Translations under genes and position numbers: made by a program
Origin: JAZKDW01 sp040387375
GTDB taxonomy: Bacteria > Pseudomonadota > Gammaproteobacteria > Burkholderiales > Burkholderiaceae_D
Direction: 5' to 3'
DNA length: 60,642 nt
Assembly (NCBI GenBank): GCA_040387375.1
Contig: JAZKDW010000053.1
Location: 1-60,642, forward strand
Notes under the pieces: generated by a model
Database searches by the model: none
What the model was told of the DNA's origin: nothing
Seen by the model: only the letters and a program-made list of their open reading frames with translations
Shown here: one piece after another, positions 45,068 through 53,670 of the stretch
Position numbering within the stretch: position 1 is the stretch's first letter
Layout of the letters: each line of letters begins with the position of its first letter

Positions 45068-46264
45068 TCACAGTCCCAGAATCATTTGGGTGATGATGTT
45101 CTTTTGAATTTCGTTGGACCCGCCGTAGATCGAGGTCTTGCGATAATTGAAGTAATACGATGCCAGCGGCGCCGCGGCGTCGTCGCCGCTGACGCTGTGC
45201 TCGTGTTCACCTTCCAGGAATGCGGGATCGAAGGGCAAGCCGTACGGACCGGCTGCTTCCAGCATCAGTTCGGTGAGCGTCTGCTGCACTTCGGTCCCCT
45301 TGACCTTCAGCATCGACGCCTCCGGACCGGGCCCGCGCTTGCTGCCTTCCTGTGAAATCACGCGCAGCACGGTGACTTCCAGCGCCATCAGTTCGATTTC
45401 CAGCGTCGCGACCTTGGCCGCGAATACCGGATCGTCGAGCAATGGTTTGCCGCCCTTCTGCTGGTCGGCCGCGATCCGCTTGAGGAACTGCAGTTCGCGC
45501 TTCGAGCGCCCTACCGCCGCGATATTGGTGCGTTCATGGCCGAGCAGGTACTTGGCATAGGTCCAGCCCCGGTTTTCTTCACCGATCAGGTTTTCGACCG
45601 GCACCTTCACGTTATCGAAGAACACCTCGTTCACTTCATGGTCTTCATCGAGCATGATGATGGGACGCACCGTGATGCCGGGCGAGTGCATGTCGATCAG
45701 CAGGAAGGAAATGCCCTCCTGCTTGCGCACGCCGGTATCGGTGCGCACCAGGCAGAAAATCATGTCGGCATGCTGGGCCAGGGTAGTCCAGGTTTTCTGG
45801 CCGTTGACGATATAGTGTTCGCCCTGGCGCTCGGCACGTGTTTTCAGCGACGCCAGATCGGAACCTGCGCCGGGTTCCGAATATCCCTGGCACCACCAGT
45901 CGTCGCAATTGAGGATGCGCGGCAGGTAATGCCGCTTCTGCGCGTCATTACCGAATGCCATGATCACCGGCGCCACCATATTGACGCCGAACGGCATGAT
46001 GCGCGGTGTGCCGGCACGCGCGCACTCGTCTTCCCAGATATGGCTCTGCACGGCCGACCAGCCGGTGCCGCCGTATTCGACCGGCCAGCCGGGGGCGATC
46101 CAGCCCTGCCTGGCGACGATCTTGTGCCAGCTCACGAAATCCTCCTTGGACAGGCGCTTGTGGCCAAGCACTTTTTGCCGCAGTTCGGACGGCAGATGCT
46201 GGTCCAGGAAAGCACGCACCGTGTCGCGAAAGGCCAGATCTCCGGCCGTGTAATTCAAATCCAT
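45068..46264 (-). CDS. Acyl-CoA dehydrogenase, large partner subunit
   Basis: A 398-residue acyl-CoA dehydrogenase from the ATG at 46264 with a strong AGGAGGG. Features include YSEPGAGSDLASLKTRAERQG, GQKTWTTLAQHADMIFCLVRT, NLIGEENRGWTYAKYLLGHERT and the C-terminal YFNYRKTSIYGGSNEIQKNIITQMIL. The catalytic Glu of the YEGTSE motif is Gly here (YGGSNE), so any base must come from elsewhere, as in heteromeric dehydrogenases. It opens the operon with the small subunit and MaoC dehydratase. The substrate is unknown; such sets often handle branched or cyclic acyl-CoAs. Confidence 0.9.
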   Translation of the reverse strand: MDLNYTAGDLAFRDTVRAFLDQHLPSELRQKVLGHKRLSKEDFVSWHKIVARQGWIAPGWPVEYGGTGWSAVQSHIWEDECARAGTPRIMPFGVNMVAPVIMAFGNDAQKRHYLPRILNCDDWWCQGYSEPGAGSDLASLKTRAERQGEHYIVNGQKTWTTLAQHADMIFCLVRTDTGVRKQEGISFLLIDMHSPGITVRPIIMLDEDHEVNEVFFDNVKVPVENLIGEENRGWTYAKYLLGHERTNIAAVGRSKRELQFLKRIAADQQKGGKPLLDDPVFAAKVATLEIELMALEVTVLRVISQEGSKRGPGPEASMLKVKGTEVQQTLTELMLEAAGPYGLPFDPAFLEGEHEHSVSGDDAAAPLASYYFNYRKTSIYGGSNEIQKNIITQMILGL

Positions 46265-46381
46265 GGTCCCTCCTTTTGTTATCGCGGTCAAAAACGCACG
46301 ACCGTTCCTAATTTATTATACGGTGAATTATGGAGGAAGAACGTGGATCAGGCTGACGGAATTAGCTCCGATCAGCTGCTT

Positions 46382-46822
46382 TTATTGCAAAGGCTGTTTC
46401 AGCGCCGCGGGAATCGGAAACTGGACGACCTCAATTCCCTCGTCGCTCAGCGCGTCACGTTCATCCGCCGTCGCGACGCCGCGGATGCCCCGTTCGGGCG
46501 CTTCGTTGTAGTGAATGCGGCGCGCTTCTTCGGCAAAATTCTCGCCGACGTCGTCGGTGTTGGCCAGCACCTGGCGTGCTGCTTCGAGCCATCGTGCATG
46601 CAGGCGGTTGGCGTCGTTTTCCTGCTTCGGCTGCGGCGGAGCCGGTGCTTGCGCGGCGCCCAGGTTCAGGTGCGGTGCGGAGGGAAGCTTGCTGATGTTG
46701 CGATTGCTGCAGAGCGGACATTCGATGAGCGACCGCGCCGACTGCGCGATGAAATCCTCTTCCGAGGAAAACCAGCCCTCGAATCGGTGGGATTGATCAC
46801 AACTGAGGTTGTAGACTTTCAT
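46382..46822 (-). CDS. DUF1178 family protein
   Basis: A 146-residue protein of the DUF1178 family, unknown function. The N-terminal MKVYNLSCDQSHRFEGWFSSEEDF contains a conserved Cys, followed by LIECPLCSN with a CxxC. Together these probably bind zinc. A helical C-terminus has EARRIHYNEAPERGIRGVATADERDALSDEGIEVVQFP, a strongly conserved family block. Stands alone, with its own promoter in the divergent gap with the Lys/Ala-rich secreted protein. Confidence 0.9.
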   Translation of the reverse strand: MKVYNLSCDQSHRFEGWFSSEEDFIAQSARSLIECPLCSNRNISKLPSAPHLNLGAAQAPAPPQPKQENDANRLHARWLEAARQVLANTDDVGENFAEEARRIHYNEAPERGIRGVATADERDALSDEGIEVVQFPIPAALKQPLQ

Positions 46823-47005
46823 GCGGTGTTTGGTGCGCAGGTTCGGACTGGAACGCTTGCGGCCTTTTTCGGGTAATTCGCGAACTATACATCCTGCGAA
46901 AGAAAACTGATTGTATCGATGTCAACCGTTTCCGGTTCGCAAGCGTTTGCGTAAGGGACTACTAAAACAGTAGGCGTTACATCCCAACTATTAAGGACTA
47001 AAAAA

Positions 47006-47308
47006 ATGAACAAGTTATTCGCTGCCCTGATTACCACCCTGTTTGCCGCCACCGCATTCGCTCAAACCCCGCCAGTCAACACCACTTCGCCAGTCGCGCC
47101 AGCCAACAAGGCTGAAGTGAAAGCGGACGTCAAGGCAGCCGCTTCGGATGTAAAGACAAACGCCAAGCAAGCCGCTTCGGACATCAAGGCAGTTGCGAAA
47201 AAAACCACCAAAAAAACCAAGGCCAAGGCAAAAAAAGTGAAAGCCAAGGTAAAAGCAAAAGCACAACCAAGAACCGAAGTAAAAGCGGAAGTTAAAGCAG
47301 CCAATTAA
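47006..47308 (+). CDS. Secreted Lys/Ala-rich protein (histone H1-like composition)
   Basis: A 100-residue protein: signal peptide MNKLFAALITTLFAATAFAQ, cleaved near residue 19, a short Thr/Pro/Val linker, then repeated K-A-V-K/D-V-K-A motifs to the end. The mature part is composed mostly of Lys, Ala and Val and should be a highly basic extended or helical chain. Similar repeats occur in proteins related to histone H1-like and adhesion/biofilm-associated proteins, but no function can be assigned. It has its own strong terminator. Confidence 0.75.
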   Translation: MNKLFAALITTLFAATAFAQTPPVNTTSPVAPANKAEVKADVKAAASDVKTNAKQAASDIKAVAKKTTKKTKAKAKKVKAKVKAKAQPRTEVKAEVKAAN

Positions 47309-47326
47309 TTACCGGCCTGCGCAGTA

Positions 47327-47354
47327 AAAAAAGACAGGATATCCTGTCTTTTTT
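47327..47354. terminator. Terminator after the Lys/Ala-rich gene
   Basis: AAAAAAGACAGGAT (47327-47340) is followed directly by its exact complement ATCCTGTCTTTTTT (47341-47354). The perfect 14-base palindrome forms a GACAGGA stem flanked by an A-run and a T-run, so it can work in both directions. Confidence 0.88.
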
Positions 47355-47427
47355 ATTGGGCGCGGCAGGTCGATTGATTTATGGCGGCGATGGCCAGCTA
47401 CCAGCAACTATGCTCTGCGCCCCGTGA

Positions 47428-47613
47428 TCAGTTGAGACTCTGGACAATGATTCCTTGCCTGGCTTTGGCGACATCGCTTGCGTAGTCCACACATTGTTCG
47501 ATATCGGCAAATGAGGCCAGCGGTTGATCGAAGCCGACTTCGTTCACATCCCACAGGCCATTTTCTCCCTGCTGCATCTGGATCAGAACCCTGGCTTCTT
47601 GATTCGGTGTCAT
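47428..47613 (-). CDS. Small hypothetical protein, 61 aa
   Basis: A 61-residue acidic protein starting MTPNQEARVLIQMQQGENGLWDV, with GGAG eight bases before the ATG at 47613. No family is recognised. Amino acid use looks protein-like, with no low-complexity bias. It lies between the terminator of the secreted-protein gene and a 44-codon membrane protein gene on the same strand. Confidence 0.55.
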   Translation of the reverse strand: MTPNQEARVLIQMQQGENGLWDVNEVGFDQPLASFADIEQCVDYASDVAKARQGIIVQSLN

Positions 47614-47701
47614 CGCATGCTCCGGTGATTGCAAAATGAATTATTTGCAGAATGCGCCGGATTCAAAACGAGGTCTGTTCGATACCTAACTTAGGCATCC
47701 A

Positions 47702-47836
47702 TTACTCAGCGCTGCGGTTTCCCTGCTCAAAACGTTGCTGATAAATCTGATTATTTCTCACCCGGTAGCGGTAGTGAGAATAGCCGGAAGCAGCCAGAGC
47801 AGCGACTGTCAGCAAACAAATTAGGACGCCCAACAT
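47702..47836 (-). CDS. Small single-pass membrane protein, 44 aa
   Basis: A 44-codon gene with GGAGAG six to nine bases upstream of ATG 47836. Its product begins MLGVLICLLTVAALAASGYS, a hydrophobic membrane segment, then a basic, polar tail of about 24 residues (HYRYRVRNNQ onward) ending GNRSAE. This is the layout of small bacterial membrane proteins with a cytoplasmic or periplasmic tail. It is upstream of the 61-aa gene on the same strand, about 90 bp away. Confidence 0.55.
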   Translation of the reverse strand: MLGVLICLLTVAALAASGYSHYRYRVRNNQIYQQRFEQGNRSAE

Positions 47837-48077
47837 TTTTCTCTCCAGCAAAAAAATGAAGGATTTTATCATTCATTTTATTGCGCCGGGCAGCTTCATT
47901 TGATGCCGCAGGCTATCGATGTCAGAACGTCAATCCCGGATTGACGCCAGCCGCGGACACTGACGACTGGGACCTGCTGTAAATATGCGCTATCCTAAGG
48001 CCTCTGGCGAAGGTGTAATTGTTTGCCGCCCCGACCAGGCCAAATCCATCAACTATTTACTATCTGGACCAAATCCT

Positions 48078-49157
48078 ATGCGAATTTTCAATTTCAGTGC
48101 CGGACCCGCGGTATTGCCTGAACAAGTATTGCGGCGCGCGGCCGAAGAAATGCTGGACTGGCACGGCACTGGCATGTCGGTAATGGAAATGAGTCATCGC
48201 GGCAAAGAGTTCATCAGCATCGCCGACAAGGCGGAAGCCGATTTGAGAACCCTGCTGGCGATTCCGGAGAACTACAAGGTATTGTTCCTGCAAGGCGGGG
48301 CAATGGCGGAAAACGCCCTGATTCCGATGAATCTGCTCGGAAGCAAAACGAAGGCCGACTACGTCAATACCGGCGAATGGTCGAAGAAGTCGATCAAGGA
48401 AGCCAAAAAATATTGCACCGTCAATGTCGCCGCGTCCGCCGAAGACAAGAACTTCACCTACGTACCAGCGCAGGAATCATGGAAGCTGAGCCAGGACGCG
48501 GCCTATGTCCACATCTGCACCAATGAGACCATCGGTGGCGTGGAGTACAACTGGGTGCCGCAAACCGGCGACGTGCCGCTGATTGCCGACATGTCCTCGC
48601 ACATCCTGTCGCGTGAAGTCGATGTCGCGCGCTACGGCGTAATCTATGGCGGCGCGCAAAAGAATATCGGCCCCGCCGGCCTGACACTGGTGATCGTGCG
48701 CGAGGATCTTCTCGGCCATGCGCTGCCGATCACGCCATCCGCGTTCAACTGGAAAGAACAGTCGGATAACGACTCCATGCTCAACACGCCGCCGACCTAC
48801 GGTATTTATATCGCCGGACTGGTGTTCGAATGGCTGCTGGCACAGGGTGGTGTCGCTGCGATTGAACAAAAGAATATCGCCAAGGCGGCGCTGCTGTACG
48901 ACTATCTCGACAAAAGCGCGTTCTACAGCAGCCCCGTCGCCCGGGAGGATCGCTCGCGCATGAATGTGCCGTTCCAGCTGACCAATGAAACGCTGGACGA
49001 TACGTTCCTGAAAGGTGCGCAGCAACGCGGCATGGTGCAACTGAAAGGTCACCGCTCGGTCGGCGGCATGCGCGCCTCGATCTACAACGCGATGCCGGTG
49101 GAGGGTGTGCAGGCGCTGGTCAGCTACATGGAAGAGTTCGAACGCAAGAACGGGTAA
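48078..49157 (+). CDS. serC: Phosphoserine aminotransferase SerC
   Basis: SerC transaminates 3-phosphohydroxypyruvate to phosphoserine (serine and pyridoxal phosphate synthesis). From ATG 48078 the 359-residue protein starts MRIFNFSAGPAVLPEQVL, a family hallmark, and has FLQGGAMAENALIPMN, ADMSSHILSR and the PLP lysine in GGAQKNIGPAGLTLV. A longer reading frame upstream lacks support. It is followed by serA about 150 bp on. Confidence 0.96.
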   Translation: MRIFNFSAGPAVLPEQVLRRAAEEMLDWHGTGMSVMEMSHRGKEFISIADKAEADLRTLLAIPENYKVLFLQGGAMAENALIPMNLLGSKTKADYVNTGEWSKKSIKEAKKYCTVNVAASAEDKNFTYVPAQESWKLSQDAAYVHICTNETIGGVEYNWVPQTGDVPLIADMSSHILSREVDVARYGVIYGGAQKNIGPAGLTLVIVREDLLGHALPITPSAFNWKEQSDNDSMLNTPPTYGIYIAGLVFEWLLAQGGVAAIEQKNIAKAALLYDYLDKSAFYSSPVAREDRSRMNVPFQLTNETLDDTFLKGAQQRGMVQLKGHRSVGGMRASIYNAMPVEGVQALVSYMEEFERKNG

Positions 49158-49170
49158 TGCCGCTGGTCCG

Positions 49171-49197
49171 GCCCGCTCAGGATCGAATTGAGCGGGC
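49171..49197 (+). terminator. Probable terminator after serC
   Basis: GCCCGCTCA (49171-49179) pairs with TGAGCGGGC (49189-49197), followed by TCTTCAC. The GC-rich nine-base stem fits a weak terminator before serA; the T-run is short. Confidence 0.55.
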
Positions 49198-49303
49198 TCT
49201 TCACGCACTGCGGCCGGTCAAATCGGTTGACCCGCGTTCCGGTAGGCTGCTTCGATGATGTGTTGGGTTTCAAGCTTGTGACCAATAATTAAAAAGGGAC
49301 GGC

Positions 49304-50491
49304 ATGGCCAAATATCAGATACTCACGATCAACCAGATCGCCGCGAATGGATTGAAGCGCCTGCCTCAGGAACGCTACGCGGTCGGACCCGACATCACAC
49401 AACCGGATGCAATCATGCTGCGCTCGCATGACATGCACCAGCAAGTCATTCCGCCAGGCGTGATGGCGGTCGGGCGGGCCGGCGCCGGCACCAACAATAT
49501 TCCGGTGGCGGCAATGACCAAACGCGGCATACCGGTCTTCAACGCGCCGGGCGCGAATGCCAACGCCGTCAAGGAGCTGGTGCTGGCGGCCCTGCTGCTG
49601 GCCGCACGCAACCTGATACCGGCGATCAATTACGTGGCCGCGTTGCAGCCCGACTCGCCAGGGCTGGAAAAGCAGGTGGAGGATGGCAAGAAGCAGTTTG
49701 CCGGCATCGAGTTGCCAAACCGGACGCTGGGCATCGTCGGCCTGGGCGCGATCGGCAGTATGGTGGCCGACACCGCGATCAAGCTCGGCATGAAAGTCAT
49801 CGGATTCGATCCTGAAATCACCGTCGATGCGGCGTGGCGATTGCCGGCCAGCGTCATCAAGGCCAACCGTATCGAGGATCTGCTGCGGCAATCGGATTTT
49901 GTCACGCTCCATTTGCCGCTGATTGCGCCGACACGGCATCTGATCAATGAAGAACGGCTGGCCGTGATGAAGCCCGGCGCCGTACTGCTGAATTTTGCGC
50001 GCGATGCGATCGTCGACGACCAGGCGGTGGTGTCGGCATTACGGGGGCGCAAGCTCAAGGCATACCTGTGCGACTTCCCGAGCCCGGTGCTGATCGGCCA
50101 GCCGGGCGTGGTGGCGCTGCCGCATCTGGGCGCCTCGACTGAAGAGGCGGAAGAAAATTGCGCGGTGATGGTCGCCGACCAGCTGCGCGAGTACCTGGAA
50201 CATGGCACCATCAACAACGCCGTCAATTTCCCCAACGTCGAAATGCCGCGCGAGTCGCCGTACCGGATGTCGATCGCCAATACGAATGTGCCGAACATGC
50301 TGGGGCAGATCTCGACCGCAATGGCGGCGGCCGGGCTGAACATCCATAACATGGTGAACAAGTCGCGGGGTGAGATGGCGTATACGCTGGTCGATGTGGA
50401 CAGTCCGATTCCGGCAGCGGCGGTGGCGGCGATCTCGTCCATCGAAGGCGTGCTGGCGGTGCGGGCCATTCCGGTGCGCGTGGAGAGCTGA
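49304..50491 (+). CDS. serA: D-3-phosphoglycerate dehydrogenase SerA
   Basis: SerA oxidises 3-phosphoglycerate in the first step of serine biosynthesis. The 395-residue protein is a short-form enzyme. It has an N-terminal substrate domain, a central Rossmann domain with the NAD loop GIVGLGAIG, the catalytic Arg in NFARDAIVD, the His in LPHLGAST, and a C-terminal ACT domain (NVPNMLGQISTAMAAAGLNIHNMVNKSRG) for serine feedback. It follows serC in the same direction. Confidence 0.94.
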   Translation: MAKYQILTINQIAANGLKRLPQERYAVGPDITQPDAIMLRSHDMHQQVIPPGVMAVGRAGAGTNNIPVAAMTKRGIPVFNAPGANANAVKELVLAALLLAARNLIPAINYVAALQPDSPGLEKQVEDGKKQFAGIELPNRTLGIVGLGAIGSMVADTAIKLGMKVIGFDPEITVDAAWRLPASVIKANRIEDLLRQSDFVTLHLPLIAPTRHLINEERLAVMKPGAVLLNFARDAIVDDQAVVSALRGRKLKAYLCDFPSPVLIGQPGVVALPHLGASTEEAEENCAVMVADQLREYLEHGTINNAVNFPNVEMPRESPYRMSIANTNVPNMLGQISTAMAAAGLNIHNMVNKSRGEMAYTLVDVDSPIPAAAVAAISSIEGVLAVRAIPVRVES

Positions 50492-50532
50492 ACCGCGGGC
50501 GGGGAACGCACTGCGCAAACAAGGGGAAGCAT

Positions 50533-50630
50533 GTAGGGTGTAATAAGCGCAGCGCATTACACCGTGCGCGATGACGGTTGGCATATGCGAACGCTGAATG
50601 GTGTAATGCGCTGCGCTTATTACACCCTAC
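50533..50630. repeat. 31-bp perfect inverted repeat between serA and GGDEF gene
   Basis: Arms of 31 identical bases at 50533-50563 and 50600-50630 enclose 36 bases. The arms contain GGTGTAATGCGCTGCGCTTA, resembling widespread intergenic repeats of the tagggtgcaataagcgcagcgcattgcacc type. Placed at a convergent junction, it probably acts as a terminator or a mobile palindrome. Confidence 0.85.
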
Positions 50631-50681
50631 GATATACACCCGGCCGAATACACCAACGGAATCAGCCCTTCCCGAAGATAG

Positions 50682-53582
50682 CTAAGCCGCAAGCGGACGC
50701 GGCTCCCCAACCCAGAACCCCTGCGCAAAATCCACGCCAATCTCTTTCAGCTTCTTCAATATCGACTGATCCGTCACATACTCGGCAATCGTCTGCCTGC
50801 CCATCATGTGGCTGATGTCGTTGGCAAACCTCACCATCTCGTAGTCGATTTCACTGGTCGACATCATCTGGATGAACGAACCATCGATCTTGATGAAATC
50901 GACCGGCAGCTGCTTCAGGTAGGAAAAGGAAGTCATGCCGGTGCCAAAATCGTCCAGCGAAAAGCGGCAGCCGCGCGCGGCCAGGGCATCAATGAACGAG
51001 ATGGTGTTCTGAATGTTGGCGATCGCGCCGCTTTCGGTAATTTCGAAGCACAGTTTTCCGGCCGGGATCGCCATGGCGTCGATCAGGCCGGCCGCGTATT
51101 TATGAAAAGTGGGATCCGCCAGCGTGCGCCGGGAAAGATTGATGCTGCACATTTTCAGGTCCAGCAACTGCTCCGGATGGTGCTCGAGCCATTCCAGGCT
51201 TTTTTTCAATACCCAGCGATCGACGTTCGGCATCATGTCATACCGCTCGGCGGCCGGCAAAAATTTCCCCGGCAGGATAGGGTCATCATTGTCGCTCTTC
51301 AAGCGCAGCAAGATCTCGTAATGGGTCCCGGACTCGACTTTGCCAATAGGAATGATCGGCTGGCAATACAGCTGTAGCCGATCGCTGTGAAACGCCTCCC
51401 CCAATCGCGTCACCCAATGCATGTCGCTGCGCCGCTGCGCCAGATCGGCATCGTCTCCCTGATGGATGTGGATGCGGTTGCGGCCGCGCTCCTTGGCGAT
51501 GTAGCAGGCATGATCCGCCTGCCGTAAAGTCTGTTCCACGCTCGACGCGCCGCTATCGATGGGAATCAATCCGATGCTAACGCCCAGCTGGAACAAACGC
51601 CCTTTGCACGCGTACCGGAAATTGCGTGTGGCGTCGAGAATTTTCTGCGCCACGGCGGTGGCATCCGCGACCGTGCAATGCTCGACGATCAATGCAAATT
51701 CGTCCCCGCCCAGGCGGGCCAGTGTGTCGCGCTCGCGCACATGCTCCCGATAAATTTGCGCCAGCGTTTTCAAAAGCTCGTCGCCAGCGGAGTGGCCACA
51801 GGTATCGTTGACGATCTTGAATTGATCCAGATCCATGTAGAGCAAGGCTGCGCCAGCGTAACCCGGGCGTCTGGTGCGCTCCAGCGCGCGCAGCAGCCGG
51901 ACTTCAAACTCCCGGCGGTTGACCAGGCCGGTCAGCGCATCGTGGCTCGCTTCGAATCCGAGCCGGCGCACCAGCCGCCTCGACTCCGTGACATCATGAA
52001 AAACAAGCACCGCGCCGATCTGATTGCCGTCATCGAGCGTGATGGGCGCAACCGCGCTCTCGATCGAATGATGTTCCCCATCCTTGTCCTCCAGGATCGC
52101 ATGCGGAACACCTTGCACCACACGCCGCTCACCAAGGCTGCGTCTGATGGAGTCCAGTATGGGTAACGCGTTGCCGGTTTCGTCACCCATGCTCACCACG
52201 TTGTTGATTGACCGCCCCAGCGCCTCAGCCTGGGCCCATCCTGTCAGACGCTCTGCCGCCGGATTGATCGATGCGATCGTTCCATCGAGATCGGTCGTAA
52301 TGACACTATCGGTGATCGCCGCCAGCGTCACCTGGGCTCGTTCCTTTTCTGTCGCGGCTAAAAGCTGCGCCTCCTTCAGGTTGGTGACATCGTGCATCAC
52401 CGCCACCGCCATGCGCGGAATACCGTCGCTATCGAAGATGGAAGCGGTTGTCACCGCGTAGTGAGCCTGCGTTCCATCCGGCCGGCGATATACCAGCTCC
52501 TCGCTGCGCGTTGTCTCCTTGTTGAGAATGGTGCGTGTCAAAGGCAAGTCTTCAGCCTTGACGCGTTCGCCGGCCACATTCATCAAGCCGAATTTGTCAT
52601 ACTCGCGGTAACTTTCGATTGTCTGCAGGCCGGGACCGAGCATTAATTCGGCGGCACGATTTTGATAAGTAACCTTGCCGGAAGGTGTATCCGCAAGCAC
52701 GACGCCGGTAGGCAGTTGCTCCAGAATATGGGAGAAGCGTGTTCTCTCCTCCTGCAACTGATGATAAAGGCGCTCGCGTTCCTGTTCCGCGATTTTTAAT
52801 GTGTGTATGTCGACGCACACGCCCATCAACAGCATGGGCGCATCCTGGTTTTCGCGCTGCCAGTCCGCCCGCACGTAAAACCAGTGATAACCATGATCGT
52901 GCCGGCAGAAACGGACCACTGTTTCCAGTTGCGAATCAGGATAGTACTCACGTGCCGCCAGCAATTTTTCGCGGACGGATCGGACGTCCAGCGGATGGAT
53001 GAACTTGAGCCATTCGTCAAATTTCACAATCGATTCATGTTCCGAAAAACCAAGCAATTCGAAGAAATTCCTTGATACGAAAACCTGGTTCGAAATCACA
53101 TTCCACTTCCATGTTCCCGATTCCGCCGCGCGCAAAATCAGGTCTATCTCCTCTTTTTCCTTGACGCACTGTTCGAGAAGCTTGTGCCGCGTCAGGTCAA
53201 GCGTAATCTTGGAAAATCCCAGCAATTTTTCATCATCATCGCGCAGGCAGGTCAAGGCGATATGCGCCCAGAACAAACTGCCATCCTTGCGTTTGCGCCA
53301 ACTTTCTTCACTGTAATAGCCCCTCTCGGCAGCGGCTGCCAGATTATGCGTCGGCCACCCCCGGGCCTTGTCTTCATCCGTGTAGAGAAGTGAAAGATGC
53401 GATCCGATTGCATCTTCCGCAGGATAACCCTTCATTTCTTCCGCGGCTTTATTCCAGACGGTAATGAAGCCGTCAGGATCCATCAGGAAAACCGCAGTTT
53501 CCCTGATGTCTTCTACGGTCAGACGATATAACTCGGCAACCTCGTGCGGTTGCAAGACAGAAGCTAGAGGACGGTGGGGCAT
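50682..53582 (-). CDS. Multi-PAS GGDEF-EAL(EIL) cyclic-di-GMP protein
   Basis: A 966-residue cytoplasmic protein with about four PAS domains (roughly 25-130, 150-270, 285-405, 425-550), a GGDEF domain with intact GGDEF at 625-629 and an EAL domain. The EAL signature reads EIL at 756-758, a known variant that keeps the catalytic Glu, and DDFGTGMTSF is present. Both activities are therefore possible. Several PAS modules suggest multiple inputs. It stands alone on the minus strand, convergent with serA across the 31-bp inverted repeat. Confidence 0.93.
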   Translation of the reverse strand: MPHRPLASVLQPHEVAELYRLTVEDIRETAVFLMDPDGFITVWNKAAEEMKGYPAEDAIGSHLSLLYTDEDKARGWPTHNLAAAAERGYYSEESWRKRKDGSLFWAHIALTCLRDDDEKLLGFSKITLDLTRHKLLEQCVKEKEEIDLILRAAESGTWKWNVISNQVFVSRNFFELLGFSEHESIVKFDEWLKFIHPLDVRSVREKLLAAREYYPDSQLETVVRFCRHDHGYHWFYVRADWQRENQDAPMLLMGVCVDIHTLKIAEQERERLYHQLQEERTRFSHILEQLPTGVVLADTPSGKVTYQNRAAELMLGPGLQTIESYREYDKFGLMNVAGERVKAEDLPLTRTILNKETTRSEELVYRRPDGTQAHYAVTTASIFDSDGIPRMAVAVMHDVTNLKEAQLLAATEKERAQVTLAAITDSVITTDLDGTIASINPAAERLTGWAQAEALGRSINNVVSMGDETGNALPILDSIRRSLGERRVVQGVPHAILEDKDGEHHSIESAVAPITLDDGNQIGAVLVFHDVTESRRLVRRLGFEASHDALTGLVNRREFEVRLLRALERTRRPGYAGAALLYMDLDQFKIVNDTCGHSAGDELLKTLAQIYREHVRERDTLARLGGDEFALIVEHCTVADATAVAQKILDATRNFRYACKGRLFQLGVSIGLIPIDSGASSVEQTLRQADHACYIAKERGRNRIHIHQGDDADLAQRRSDMHWVTRLGEAFHSDRLQLYCQPIIPIGKVESGTHYEILLRLKSDNDDPILPGKFLPAAERYDMMPNVDRWVLKKSLEWLEHHPEQLLDLKMCSINLSRRTLADPTFHKYAAGLIDAMAIPAGKLCFEITESGAIANIQNTISFIDALAARGCRFSLDDFGTGMTSFSYLKQLPVDFIKIDGSFIQMMSTSEIDYEMVRFANDISHMMGRQTIAEYVTDQSILKKLKEIGVDFAQGFWVGEPRPLAA

Positions 53583-53670
53583 ACGCGGGACAGAATCAGG
53601 ACAAAGTTTGCATTTCCGAAAATCGTCCTCCTTGGATAAACTTACTTCATGCTTGGTTCCGCCGCTGTAA

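Noticed and set aside
45536..46876. A 446-codon plus-strand frame across the acyl-CoA dehydrogenase and DUF1178 genes
   Set aside because: It crosses two confident minus-strand genes and their promoter gap without a matching family or ribosome-binding site.
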